64,000 nucleotides of DNA from Agapanthus africanus (GCA_030015575.1 CM057340.1:755105632-755169631), one strand, 5' to 3'; shown: positions 23,420 through 35,690, counted from the first letter of the stretch. Numbers and translations: made by a program. The notes: a model not told the origin generated them from the sequence alone.

Positions 23420-26400
23420 TACGTGCAATGATGATAAACATGAAGTAGCAATTATAGAGTAATGACATGAGCATGAAATAACCGATACCGGTCAACAGTA
23501 AAGCATGTGTATCAGATCAGTAATCAATGCAATGTCCATGTTACTAAAGCAATCAATCTCTAAGTCTCAATGTTCAAGTCACTAAACTTATCGTCGGTCC
23601 AAGTGTGAGTGTCAACCACGCAGAAGTATCCCAACCCAAGGGTAAGCCCCAGGGGTAAGGGAACACGGGCCTGAATCACGATCAGTAAGAATCAGAAACA
23701 CGATCAGTACAAATCCCGAAATCACGAAATATGCCGGCAGTGGGAATCTTGAGATTCTGTTGATCGAACCCACACTCAAAGTACCCCACACCCCCACAGT
23801 CTACATCCAACACTGACCATGAATCTGAATACCAGTCGCTCCATGACAAGTTTACGCGAGAATTGGAGACGGGATCTCCATCAAACATATCTCGACTGGT
23901 ATCCAAGATAAATGGACAGTGCTCGATATCTTACCTATGACATTCATTTAAGTGCTTTCATACTCGCCCTATACCAGTTATAGTTACACTTATATATGCC
24001 CCATAGACGTCGACAATGAAATAACTAACTGGTTCCGCTGATTATGTACAAGTACGTGTCACTTCTATTATTCAATCACGCTTTTACCCTAACGTACTTG
24101 CCACAATCCAATCACTAACATTTATCACTTGGTAATGTAACACGGTCACTAGAATATCGATGCAATTGAACACTAATTACAAGGGTATAACAGTTATGCA
24201 ACATAATGGGAATACAGTAACTGCACTACTGAATACATATGAGCAACCGGTGTCGATTGGATTAGAAAATCATATAAAATCACACGTGCATAATTTAGCG
24301 AAACAATATAAAAACGTAAACAGTATATTAAATTTTTTCTACAGAAAAATTAGTTTTGAGTCAATCGGGTTTCAGGTTTGTGAGTTATGGTCATTCCATT
24401 TTAAGTGTTTATTGCCGAAAATCCAATTTTTGAACTGGAATCCAGTTTCGTAACATGTTTTACCCCTTGTTGGGATCATAATTAGGAGATGATACGGTTA
24501 GAAAATATTTAAATTTATCTGTTCTGTTTCCAACGCATCAGACAGATCAATAATATCCATTCTACGTAGTGAGATATGCACTGTCTAAGGTTAAGGTATA
24601 CATTCTGTCTCTGCATGAAACTGCAGAACACATCGACGGTTTAAAAGGTGCTATAAATATCAAACGACACTGGAATGCAATAAGACTAGCACCGTTAGAA
24701 AGCTAATTCAATTCTCCACGCTAACATATATGATTCCTTACACTTACGCGCTTAAACATGGAGAAACATGCGTTCTAAAACGGGTAAAGGCAAATACGCT
24801 GGCTCTGGACTGCAGTCTAGAGCCATGAATCGCCTCAGTTTTCATCGTTATAACTTATTAAAATTCAGAGATCAACTATAGGATACTGTATATTTATCTG
24901 TTGGTTTTGATACGAGCCCTAGAATATTAGGTTAAAAGTTGCATTCAGTTTAATATAGATTTTAGAGCGTGGCATGTGCGGTGAATTCCAGATTCAACGT
25001 CGCCTTTTAGGAGCGTCGTTACATGATATAAACTTCACTACTTTCAACAAAAAATTCCTAAATGATGTCTTTATAAGCAAACGGATCTATCTATAACAAG
25101 TTCCGCCATATTTGATTAGGTTTTCATTTGAAATTACGCGTCGCGCACATAAGCTAAACATACGGTTCGCAACCGAAATGTCCGTGTCTTTTATCTGAAC
25201 CTATACTATTTAATCTTATAATTTCTATACGGTGTCATCACTAATATCTTGGACCAGATTATAACTCAAAACAACACTATTAGCTTAACACAGTTTGTCA
25301 TAAAACACGACTTTACGACTTAGGTAGTTATATAGGTATATAATTATATAGATCGATTAGTATCGTAGCATATAAAAACAAGTAGGGTTCACTTGCCTCG
25401 GTCGCTGACATGGACACGACGAACATGCAGATTATTCGTCTCGACACACGAGACAACGATGAATGTCGCAGAACCGGCACGGCGCGACGCGAAGCTCGAG
25501 CACGATAGAGGTTGCGACGGACGTGTGCGATGTTGCGATGGTGACGTGTTGATAACCGTGATAGTTACCATGACCTAAGCCACAGCTTGTTCAGTGACAA
25601 AAGAGACAAGGGCAGCGACTAAGGCGACGGATACACATGCTCGATGAAATGTCGGGGTTTGATTTTGGTGTCGATGAGACACGGAGCTAGGCACGGTGAG
25701 GCCACAGTGCTAGGGTGCGATTTGGGCACAGCTTGGTACGGGCAACGGCGGCAGCAGTGGAGAGGTAAGCTGGCGGCAGTGAGATGGCGGCGGCGGCCTC
25801 GGCGGCGGCTGCAGTGAGTGTTGGCGGCAGCGGAATGCAATGATAAAGGAAAGAGAGGTGTGGGGCTCAGTATGTGGTGGTGAGTGAGTGTGGAGGTGAG
25901 TGAGTGTGGAGGCGATGGAGGAGTTCTTGACGGTGGAGCTCAGGGTATAGCGGCTAGTGGCCGGAGATGGGTGGCAGCAAGGTGGTGCAGGTGAAGGTGT
26001 GGATGAGCTGGATGTTGCTGAGTCGGTAGAGGTCGGGGAGCTCATCGGCGAGGGTTGCAGGGGTGAGACGGCGCCGTCAAGGCTCCCGTGGTAGCCGGAG
26101 TTGGGTCTCAACAAGGAGTCAACAGCTTGGGAGAAGGTGCGCGGTAAGGCTTGGGCACTCGATGGGTGAGGAGAGGAGTTAGATTGGCTGGGAGTGGAGG
26201 TGATGTCGTGGAGGAAGAGCTTGTCGGAGGTGATGTGGTTGAGAAGGAGCAGAGGGTGTTGGGTGGGTAGCCAGAGGCTCGTCGGCGTCGATGAGTTGCA
26301 GCAGAGGAGCTCGAGTGCAATGGTGAGGAGAGGAGGTCGGGGATCTAGGTGCTTGGTAATAGTTGAGAGAGGTGGTGCTGGTGACGAGGAGGAGGGAGGT

Positions 26401-26952
26401 GAGAGAGGAAGAGAGGAGACGAAGGGCAATGGAGGTAGAGAGGGGTGAGGGGCAGGTGAGGGGATCGTGGAGGTCGTTGAGGGAAACTCAGGGATGGCCG
26501 TTGGGGCGAGGTCAAGGTCATGGCTGTTAAGGGGAGCGGGTCTCGGGGGTAGCGCGAGGGAGAAACGGAGGTGGCTGTTATGTGGGGAGAGAGAGGAGCG
26601 AGAGGAGAGAGAAAATGATATGAGAGGGAGAGGGGGGAGAGAGGGGGAAAAGAGAAGGAGATGGGATATAGGAGGACTTGGGTTTGGTCAGGAAGTCGGG
26701 CCGAGTGAGTGAGCTTGGGCCAGGGCTTGGAGGAAAAGAAAAGATAGAGAGAGAGAGGAGAATTGGGCCGGGGTTGGGATTGGAAAATAATTAGGGTTTT
26801 GGATAGAAAATAAATTGAGTTATGGTTATAGAATTAGAAATAACAATTAGAGAAATATAGGGAAATATTCATATGAAAAAAACATTTGGAAATAAATTAA
26901 ATAGAAAAATATATGAAATACGGATAATAGAGTACAAAATAAATTGGGTATT
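23420..26952 (-). repeat. LTR-like repeat, family C, inverted copy
   Basis: Read on the minus strand this matches in order several blocks of the plus-strand repeat 59009-62372: AATACCCA at the start, a C/T-rich leader, GGCAAGT, CTGGACTGCAGT-type text, GTCGACGTCT, AAGTACGTTA, GTGACACGTACTTGTACA and CACACTTGGAC. The shared order shows a common element. The GC-rich part (25390-26700) differs from the other copy and holds only low-complexity Ser/Pro reading frames on the minus strand. The first bases are cut by the gypsy LTR end at 26953. LTR status is inferred from the TG start and donor motif in the other copy. Confidence 0.5.
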
Positions 26953-26970
26953 TGTCACACCCCGCTTCCC
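26953..26970 (-). repeat. Displaced 18-bp terminus of gypsy LTR copy B
   Basis: TGTCACACCCCGCTTCCC is the inverted family LTR terminus (compare 401-418). The LTR of copy B at 31451 starts abruptly with GGTGTGCGG and lacks exactly these terminal bases. Joining 26970 to 31451 restores a normal LTR end, so copy A (26971-31450) sits inside it. Confidence 0.7.
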
Positions 26971-26999
26971 GGATCTTTTAATATACTTTGAATCTGTCA

Positions 27000-28221
27000 A
27001 CAACATACCTCCACCACTACCACTTACACTTGCCGTCTCTGCTCCGATCAATGAGCAGATGGTACTACTTGAGGCAATCCATAGCCTCCTGGAAGGACGG
27101 CAGCAACAGACTGCTATTCTAATGAACCGACCAGAGGCGGAAGCACCTGGGGTGAAGCAATTCAGAGCTTTGCACCCTAAGCAGTTCGCAGGAAAAGAGA
27201 GCCCTCTAGAAATTGAGGAATGGGCTCAGAGCATTGAAGATGATCTGGCAGCGGCACAAGTGCCGGAAATAGCTTGGGTCCGTGTTGCGAAACTGCAGCT
27301 CACGGACAATGCACGGGTTTGGTGGAAGGCGGAAGAAAGCCGCCTTGATCAACCCATCGAATGGAAGACTTTCCGAGACATGTTCGACGAAAAGTACTTC
27401 CCTGAGACTGCCGGGTTCGACATGGAACAGCAGTTCATCCATCTGCAACAAGATTCAATGTGGACCAAATCAGTAGATGAGTATGACGCTGAGTTCACCA
27501 GCTCAGTTGGTAAGAAATGTCTCAATAAGTTCGATTTTCAAATTATCACATACTACACAGTTAACACAAGACCGTAACAGGTTTACGGCCCATCTCATAC
27601 CGACTGCTGAGATCAGGGCTAGAAGATTTCAGTAAGAGTTGGACCCGGAAATCCAAGCTACTCTAGCTACAGGGGATTTCCCAACCCATGATTTGGTTTT
27701 GAAGGCTGCCCGAAAATATGAAGCAGTAGTAAAGAGGAAGGGCAGATCTCAATCTGCCGGTTTGAAATGCCCTGCCACTCAAATGGAAGGAGGAGCCTCT
27801 TCCAGGCCATCGTTCGAACCCAGGAGAACTAAAGAACCCAATAACCAGCCAAGACTGGATTTCTGTTTCCATTGCAAGAGAGATGGACATTTGATAAAGG
27901 ACTGTAGGCGCGCAAAAGTCCTGTGCCTAGTTTGTGGCACGTTCAATCACAGAATTGAGACATATCCATATAGATACAACTCAGCTCACACACCTACCAA
28001 CTACCCGCAGTGGCCAGCTATCCAGGCTCCTGCAACTCGTCCTGCACTCCCAACACCACCTCCAAGTGTATCTCTTGCACAGCCAGATCGCCAATTCCAT
28101 CAGGCACTGAGGAATATGCCTCGAGGACAGAGGAATGTGCCTCCAGCTAGGAGGAATGTGCCACGGCGACAGGCTTATACCTTAGCAGCCGTAGAAGCCG
28201 AGACAGTTGACCAAGGTAACA
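27000..28221 (+). pseudogene. Gypsy gag (capsid plus zinc knuckle) of copy A
   Basis: Capsid-type text runs from about 27060 to 27509 and holds the plant gypsy gag landmarks: FRALHPKQFAG, WAQSIEDDLAA, ARVWWKAEE, WKTFRDMFDEKYFP and DEYDAEF. A 71-base intron-like segment (27510-27580) interrupts it. The reading frame resumes as the usual HLIPTAEIRAR motif, has one stop (TAA at about 27632), then runs through a CX2CX4HX4C zinc knuckle (CFHCKRDGHLIKDC) and a second Cys-rich segment. A 68-base deletion removed the normal start region, and one base is missing before the intron compared with copy B. It would encode the particle protein of the retrotransposon; pol is absent. Copy B at 34430-35690 is the inverted relative. 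Confidence 0.75.
27510..27580 (+). other. Intron-like 71-bp segment inside gag, copy A
   Basis: It starts GTAAGAAATG and ends CCGTAACAG, with TTAAC as a possible branch site and an AT-rich body. Removing it joins the gag text directly to the conserved FAAHLIP region (frame kept in copy B, one base lost in copy A). The same 71 bases occur in copy B at 35074-35144. Confidence 0.65.
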
Positions 28222-28356
28222 CTAGTAAGTCTCTTTCACATTTTTCAAACCCTTGTATCACTTTGTTATCTTTTTCATACACTATCAGTATTTCGGTCAC
28301 CAAACTTTTCTTGAATCTGTTACACTTTTCTTTTACAAATTTCGAGGACAAAATTT

Positions 28357-28373
28357 TTATAAGGAGGGTAGAA
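28357..28373 (+). other. Polypurine tract of copy A
   Basis: TATAAGGAGGGTAGAA stands directly before the LTR start TGTAAC at 28374, the position where plus-strand DNA synthesis is primed in LTR retrotransposons. Copy B has the matching tract at about 34283-34298. Confidence 0.65.
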
Positions 28374-31266
28374 TGTAACAACCCTAAACTTTCTGTACAA
28401 CTTTCTGTATAATTTTTTCAAAAATACAGAAAGGGGTACTTTTGCTTGAGCACAAGTTATAAATTTGTTTTGCTTTTTAATAGTAAGAAAGAGCTTGTAG
28501 CTCACTAGTAAGACTTTGCACCGCTGAACCATAACACTAGAGTTCAAATTCCATCACCCATATTATTTTTTATATTGATTTCTTTTAATATTTTTAGAAT
28601 CCTAAGAGTCTACACGCGCTAAACCCGTAAAACCAAAAGTCACATATAAAACAAACTGGCCCAGGGAGTAAACCAAACGACGACGGACATTTGAAGACGA
28701 GCCCCGGCCCGACTCGGCCTGACTCAGCCGGCGGATCGGCCGAATCGGCCGCCGCCGCCGGCCGAACTCGATCGGATTCGAGTTGGACCTACATGAAACT
28801 TGTGTCTTTTGGTATTCTCTAAACCCCTGTACACTTTAAATATTCTGCACATTAACAGAGCTTTTTAAAACTTCATCCATTTTTTTAATACAAAATTTAA
28901 TATATTTTCTTTCACACCTTTTCACCTACCCTAACCCTAGTTTTTCCTATAAATACCACCCCTAAACACACCCCCCTCACTCAAAAATTCTGTCCAAACT
29001 CTCAAGAAAACTCTCTAAAATTTTTGTGTACAAGTGGAGTTAGCGAAGGGCGAGGCGCCGACGAACTTCCGACGACGGCCTTAGGAGCTCCCGACGACGA
29101 AACAACGCACCGAAACCTACTTCCACTCCCTCTTCCTCTCCTCTAAACCAAAAGCCAGTAAGTCCCTCCTCCCTCTTTATTTTTCTATTTTAAAAACTCG
29201 TATTTCTAAAACCCGACGGAAGCAGAGTTAATCCGACTCCCGATTCGGTTTTCTTTAAAAATTTCCAATTTTCTTAAATACAAACATACTAAATCCTCAC
29301 ATCTTGACTATTAAACACTAACAAAACATCATGAACAAGTTTCATAGCAAAATATTTCATATTGTAATTTTTATCATACTTTTTCAGTAAAATACCATGT
29401 AGTTTAGTTCGACATTAAAACATCATATTTCTTGCTATACCTTTAAATAAATCATGAGGTAATGATCTACCTCCTCACAACACTCATATGTAATATAGCA
29501 CGATGATATTGGGAAATATAGATTCGGGAAAATACCGTTTTACACAAAACTACCTTTAATTTATAAAAACCATTTTCATAAGATTATGTATTTTAAACAA
29601 GTCTTTGCAAAGCGCCGCTACAACCCATTTGGGGAACCCGTTCGGGATAGTATGGATTATCGCACATTCTCAGGCTTAGTAGTGTGAGATGCAGACCTCT
29701 GCAAGGAGCATTCGGTCTCAAGAGATTTAAAAATACAAATATCTTAAGAAAATGATATTTCTAGAAATATAATAAATTAAAATTATTATATATATATGTA
29801 TCATCAAAATATCTAATTTTGATATAATAAATATTCCAACTTTTCTAAATCAAAAGAACTACTTTACATGAAAATACCATGCAATTCCATACAAGTTCAA
29901 TACTTTACAATTAAATACCCTATATTATGAAATTAGGTTTATCTCACTAGAAATGTCACATATATATAAATCTACATCTATGAAAACTCTAAAGACGATA
30001 ATTAATTACTTGAGGTGTATTTTGAAAATTATACAAAAATTATTTTTACATAAAACCCCCTCAAGTTTTATAAATTACGATAAGGACCCTAGTAAACATA
30101 GGTTTAAGCGAGACCAATCTCTTGAGCCTCAGGGAGCCGGAGAAGTGAGTGTTTTCCTATTTAAGGCAGACAACTTAACAAACGGTGTTATCAACACGAT
30201 AATCGTCTTTGAAAAAGACACAAATTCTGCTGTCCATGTGTAGCGGTTACCGATAACATCAAAACTTAATTCAGGATTTAACTTCTTTTCTAATTGTCTG
30301 ACTCGGACTGAGTCTCGATATAATCAATCTGACTTGAATATGATTCAAGTACAATCTACATTATAACAATTCAATATGAATTCATATATTCAATCTGTTC
30401 AATCTATTCAATCTATATTGACCGAACCAAACCATGGATATACTTCCATTTACATGATTCTCCAGTTAAATCCATGATTCGCCAGTTACATCCAATTACT
30501 GTTATCATAGTTTCGGCAAGTCATCTAATTATACAATCTATATTACAAGACAATACAAGTTGCAATACAATACAAACAATACAATCAAGATATCGCGGGG
30601 TTTTAAGGGGTAGATTGGTACGGAAGGTGTTAAAAGTGGCACGAGACTACAACCATAAGACACCTATCCTGTATTCCATTGCTGTTGTACCGTGGCATGA
30701 ACGGTTCCTTGAGTTCCTGATACCTTATTCTCCGGGGCAAGTGATACTTCTCCCTATATACTGGTATCCTTCTGTACCAAGCTACAAACAACAGCGTTAA
30801 CAATATAATATAACTTTAAAAGCTACATTCTCTGTCTGTCTATTCTACTTCTCCCTTATCTTTAGGACTTACCGAGCGATTGTTCGCTGACGACATTCCT
30901 TCTCTTTCTTCTTTGGAATGTTATCAGGTGATTCGGATTTTCAGGAGATCGAGCCCACCCGTGAGGACCTGGATCAATTAGCCTACGACCCAGAGCTTTA
31001 GATTCATTTTACACATTTCATTTCAGTACTTTACTTTTCCGTTATGCCACTGTTTAGGCATTGCTTTCATTCAGATATATTTACTTTTCCATGTACTGTA
31101 AAAGAATGTTAATAAATTAAGTTATTGTTTAATTATACCTTTTGTCTTTGTCTCTTGTGCATTTTTATTTATATTGCTTAGATACGCTTAGCGTATTTAC
31201 TTCAGAGTAAATATGTAGCGGCCAGTCGCGTCCCCTTTGCCGTACACCAGGAAGCGGGGCGTGACA
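28374..31266 (+). repeat. Gypsy LTR of copy A
   Basis: TGTAACAACCC...GTGACA, 2893 bp. It carries a tRNA-like box A (28498-28509) and box B (28541-28552), TATA box TATAAATACC (28948-28957), splice-donor-like GTAAGT (29158-29163), and a long downstream part with AT-rich text and an AATAAA-containing stretch near the end. Short sense reading frames (29953-30243, 30474-30800) recur in sister LTRs but look like by-products of sequence similarity. Confidence 0.8.
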
Positions 31267-31450
31267 GGTTTTGTTGGTGGCCCATGCAGGTCAGAGCTGT
31301 ATGGAACCCTACCATGCAGTTCAGCTCTGCGTAGACAACCTAAACAATATAACACAAGAACCAGCAACTGAAAATATTCTTTACAATTCATATTTCTTGA
31401 ATCTTATAATTTCATATATTTTGAATCTGTCCTAACCTAAATTTTTCCGA

Positions 31451-34282
31451 GGTGTGCGGCAAAAGGGACGCGACTGGCCGCTACGTATTTACTCTGAAGT
31501 AAATACGTTAAGCGTATCTAAGCAATATAAATAAAAATACACAAGAGACAAAGACAAAAGGTATAATTGAACATCAACTTTATTTATTAACATTCTTTTA
31601 CAGTACATGGAAAAGTAAATATATCTGAATGAAAGCAATGCCTAAACAGTGGCATAACGGAAAAGTAAAGTACTGAAATGAAATGTGTACAATGAATCTA
31701 AAGTTCTGGGTCGTAGGCTAACTGATCCAGGTCCTCACTGGTGGGCTCGATCTCCTGAAGATCAAATCACCTGACAATATTCCAAAGAAGAAAGAGGAGG
31801 AATGTCGTCAGCGAACAATCGCTCGGTAAGTCCCAAAAATAAGGAAGAAATAGAATAGATAGAGAGAGAATGTAGTTTTTAAAGTTATATTATATTGTTA
31901 ACACTGTTGTTTGTAACTTGGTACAGAAAGATACCAGTGTATACGAGAGGAGTCTCACTTGCCCCGGAGACTAAGGTATCAGGAACTCAAGGAACCGTTC
32001 ATGCCATGGTACAATAGTAATAGAATACAGGATAGGTGTCTTATGGTTGCAGTCTCGTGCCACTTCTAACACCTTCCGTACCAATCTACCCCTTAAAACC
32101 CCGCGATATCTTGATTGTATTGTTTGTATTGTATTGCAACTTATATTGTCTTGTAATATAGATTGTATAATTGGATGACTTGAAGAAACCATGATATCAG
32201 TAATTGGATGTAACTGGAGAATCATAGATGTAACTGGAGAATCATATAAATGGAAGTATATCCATGGTTCGGTTCAGTCAATATAGATTGAATAAATTGA
32301 ACAGATTGAATATATGAATTCATATTGAATTGTTATAGTGTAGATTGTACTTGAATCATATTCAAGTCAGATTGATTATATTGAGACTTAGTCTGAGTCA
32401 GACAATTAGAAAAGAAATTGAATCCTGAATTAAGTTTTGATGTTATCGATAACCGCTGCACATGGACGGCAGGATTTGTGTCTTTTTCAAAGACGATTAT
32501 CGTGTTGATAACACCGTTTGTTAAGTTGTCTGCCTTAAATAGGCAAGCACCTACTTCTCCGGCTCCCTGAGGCTCAAGAGATTGGTCCCGCTTAAACCTA
32601 TGTTTACTAGGGTTTTTATCGTAATTTATAAAACTTGAGGGGTTTATGTAAAAATAATTTTTGTATAATTTTCAAAATACACCTCAAGTAATTAATTATC
32701 GTCTTTAGAGTTTTCATAGATGTAGATTTATATATATGTGACATTTCTAGTGAGATAAACCTAATTTCATAATATAGGGTATTTAACTGTAAAGTATTGA
32801 ACTTGTATGGAATTGCATGGTATTTTCATGTAAAATGATTCTTTTGATTTAGAAAAGTTGGAATATTTATTATATCAAAATTAGATATTTTGATGATATA
32901 TATATATATATATAATTTTAATTTATTATATTCCTAGAAATCTCATTTTCTTAAGATATTTGTATTTTTAAATCTCTTGAGACCGAATGCTCATTGCGGA
33001 GGTCTGCATCTCGCACTACTAAGCACGTGGATGTGCGATAATCCGCACCATCCCGAACGGGTTCCCCAAATGGGTTGTAGCGGCGCTTGCAATGACTTGT
33101 TTAAAATACATAATCTTGTGAAAATGGTTTTTATAAGTTAAAGGTAGTTTTGTGTAAAACGGTATTTTTCCGAATCTATATTTCCTAATATTATCGTGCT
33201 ATATTACATATGAGTGTTGTGAGGAGGTAGGTCATTACCTCGTGATTTATTTAAAGGTATAGCAAGAAATATGATGTTTTAATGTCGAACTAAACTACAT
33301 AGTATTTTACTGAAAAAGTACGATAAAAATTATAATATGAAATATTTTGCTATAAAACTTGTTCATGATGTTTTGTTAATGTTTAATAGTCAAGATGTGA
33401 GGGTTTGATATGTTTGTATTTAAGAAAATTGGAACTTTTTATAGAAAACCGAATCGGATGTCGGATTAACCCCGCTTCCGTCTAGTGAAGAGGGAGGAGG
33501 GACTTACTGGATTTTGGTTTAGAGGAGAGGAAGAGAGAGTGGAAGTAGGTTCCGGTGCGCCGTTTTGTCATCGGAAGCTCCTAGGGTCATCGTCGAAAGT
33601 TCGTCGGCACCCCGCCCTTCGCTAACTCCACTTGTACATAAAAATTCTGGAGAGTTTTCTTGAGAGTTTGGACAGAATTTGTGAGTGAGAGGGGTGTGTT
33701 TAGGGGTGGTATTTATAGGAAAAACTAGGGTTAGGGTAAGTGAAAGAGTGTGAAAGAAAATGTATTAAATTTTGTATTAAAAAATGGTTTAATGAAGTTT
33801 TAAAGAGTTCTGTTATTGTGCAGAATATTTAAAGTGTACAGGAGTTTAGAGAATACCAAAAGTCGCAAGTTTCATGTAGGACCAACTCGGATCCGACCGA
33901 GTTCGGCCGGCGGCGGCGGCCGATTCGGCCGATTCGCCGGCCGAGTTAGGCGGAGTCGGGCCGAAGCTCATTGTCAAATGTCCGCCGATGTTTGGTTTAC
34001 CCCCTGGGCCAGTTTGTTTTATATGTGACTTTTGGTTTTACGGGTTTAGCACGTGTAGATTCTTGGGATTCTAAAAATATTAAAGGAAATCAATATAAAA
34101 AATAATGTGGGTGATGGGATTTGAACTCTGGTGTTATGGTTCAGCAGTGCAAGGTCTTACCAGTGAGCTAGAAGCTCTTTCTTACTATTAAAAAGCAAAA
34201 CAAGTTTATAACTTATGCTCAGGCAAAAGTACCCCTTTCTGTATTTTTGAAAAAATTGTACATAAAGTTTAGGGTGGTTACA
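31451..34282 (-). repeat. Gypsy LTR of copy B
   Basis: On the minus strand it starts TGTAACCACCC at 34282 right after the polypurine tract and runs to 31451, where it breaks 18 bases before its terminus (those bases are at 26953-26970). It is a mirror of 28374-31266, with TATA at 33709-33718, GTAAGT at 33502-33507 and a tRNA-like pair at 34117-34170. It is the 3' LTR of copy B. Confidence 0.8.
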
Positions 34283-34429
34283 TTCTACCCTCCTTATAAA
34301 AATTTCATTCTCGAAATTTGTAAAAGAAAAGTGTAACAGATTCAAGGAAAGTTTAGTGACTGAAATACTAATAGTGTATGAAAAAATATCAAAGTGATAC
34401 AAGGGTTTTAAAAATGTGAAAGAGACTTA

Positions 34430-35690
34430 CTAGTGTTACCTTGGTCAACTGTCTCGGCTTCTACGGCTGCTAAGGTGTAAGCATGTCGCCGTGGCACGTT
34501 CCTCTTAGCTGGAGGCACATTGCTCTGTCCTCAAGGCATGTTCCTCAGTGCCTGATGGATTTGGTGATCTGGCTGTGCAAGAAATCTACGTGGAGGTGGT
34601 GCTGGGAGTGCAGAACGAGTTGCAGGAGCTTGGATAGCTGGCCGCTGCGGGTAGTTGGTGGGTGTGTGAGCTGAGTTGTATCTATATGGACAGGTCTCAA
34701 TTCTGTGATTGGACGCGCCACAAACTAGGCGCAGGCCTTTTGCGCGCCTACAGTCCATTATCAAATGTCTATCTCTCTTGCAATGGAAACAGAAATCTGG
34801 TCTTGGCTGGTTATTGGGTTCTTCAGTTCTTCTGGGTTCGAACGATGGCCTGAAAGAGTCTCCTCCTGCCATTTGAGTGGCAGGGCGTTTCAAACCGGTA
34901 GATTGAGTCTGCCCTTCCTTTTTACTACTGCCTCATATTTTCGGGCAGCCTTCAATGCCAAATTATGGGTTGGGAAATCCCCTATAGCTAGAGCAGCTTG
35001 GATTTCCGGGTCCAACCCTTACTGAAATTTTCTAGCCCTGATCTCAGCAGTCGGTATGAGATGGGCCGCAAACCTGTTACGGTCTTGTGTTAGCTTTGTA
35101 GTATGTGATATTTTGAAAATCGAACTTATTGAGACATTTCTTACCGACTGAGTATGGTGAACTCTGCGTCATACTCATCTACTGATTTATTTGGTCCACA
35201 TTGAACCTTGTTTCAGATGGATGAACTGCTGTTCCATGTCGAACCTGGCAGTCTCAGGGAAGTACTTTGCGTCGAACATGTCTCGGAAAGTCTTCCATTC
35301 GATGGGTTGATCAAGACGGCTTTTTTCCGCCTTCCATCAAACCAGTGCATTGTCCGTGAATTGCAGTTTTGCTACACGGACCCAAGCTATTTCTGGCACT
35401 TGTGCCGCTGCCAGATCATCTTCAATGCTCTTAGCCCATTCCTCAGTTTCTAGAGGGCTCTCTTTTCCTGTGAACTACTTGGGGTGCAAAGCTCTAAATT
35501 GCTTCACCCCAGATGCTTCCGCCTCTATTCGGTTCATTAGAATAGCAGTCTGCTGCTGCTGTCATTCCAGGAGGCTACGGATTGTCTCAACTAGAACCTT
35601 CTGCTCGTTGATCGGAGCAGGGACGGCAGGTGTGAGTGGTAGTGGTGGAGGTGTGTTGCTGACATTGGTGCTGGTGTTATTCGGGGAATC
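34430..35690 (-). pseudogene. Gypsy gag of copy B
   Basis: The minus-strand counterpart of the copy A gag keeps its start (ATGGATTCCCCG at about 35690) and the capsid landmarks, but is broken by several stops (for example a TGA in the first 60 codons and more before the intron). The 71-base intron-like segment is at 35144-35074. The zinc knuckle (CFHCKRDRHLIMDC, a CX2CX4HX4C motif) is at about 34810-34770. The join from gag to the 3' untranslated piece is the same as in copy A, so the lack of pol is ancestral to both. Confidence 0.75.

Larger units (their letters stand above)
26971..31450 (+). mobile_element. Gag-only gypsy element copy A (TR-GAG-like), permuted
   Basis: The order is leader fragment (26971-27000), gag (about 27000-28221), 3' untranslated piece with polypurine tract (28222-28373), LTR (28374-31266) and leader again (31267-31450). 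No protease, reverse transcriptase, RNase H or integrase is present. Both ends lie in the same leader, within a few dozen bases of each other in family coordinates, so the copy looks like a linearised one-LTR circle placed in the LTR end of copy B. The chromovirus-like LTR start TGTAACAACCC and the preceding ATTTCGAGGACAAAATTTTT place it in the Tekay/Del-like group. Confidence 0.75.

Noticed and set aside
25710-26429. 239-codon minus-strand frame in family C
   Set aside because: Ser/Pro/Thr low-complexity text from a C/T-rich leader, no recognisable domain, and frames open on both strands at the same place.
28498-28552. Possible tRNA gene in the gypsy LTR
   Set aside because: Box A and box B fit, but acceptor and anticodon stems do not close, and the segment is repeated in every LTR copy.
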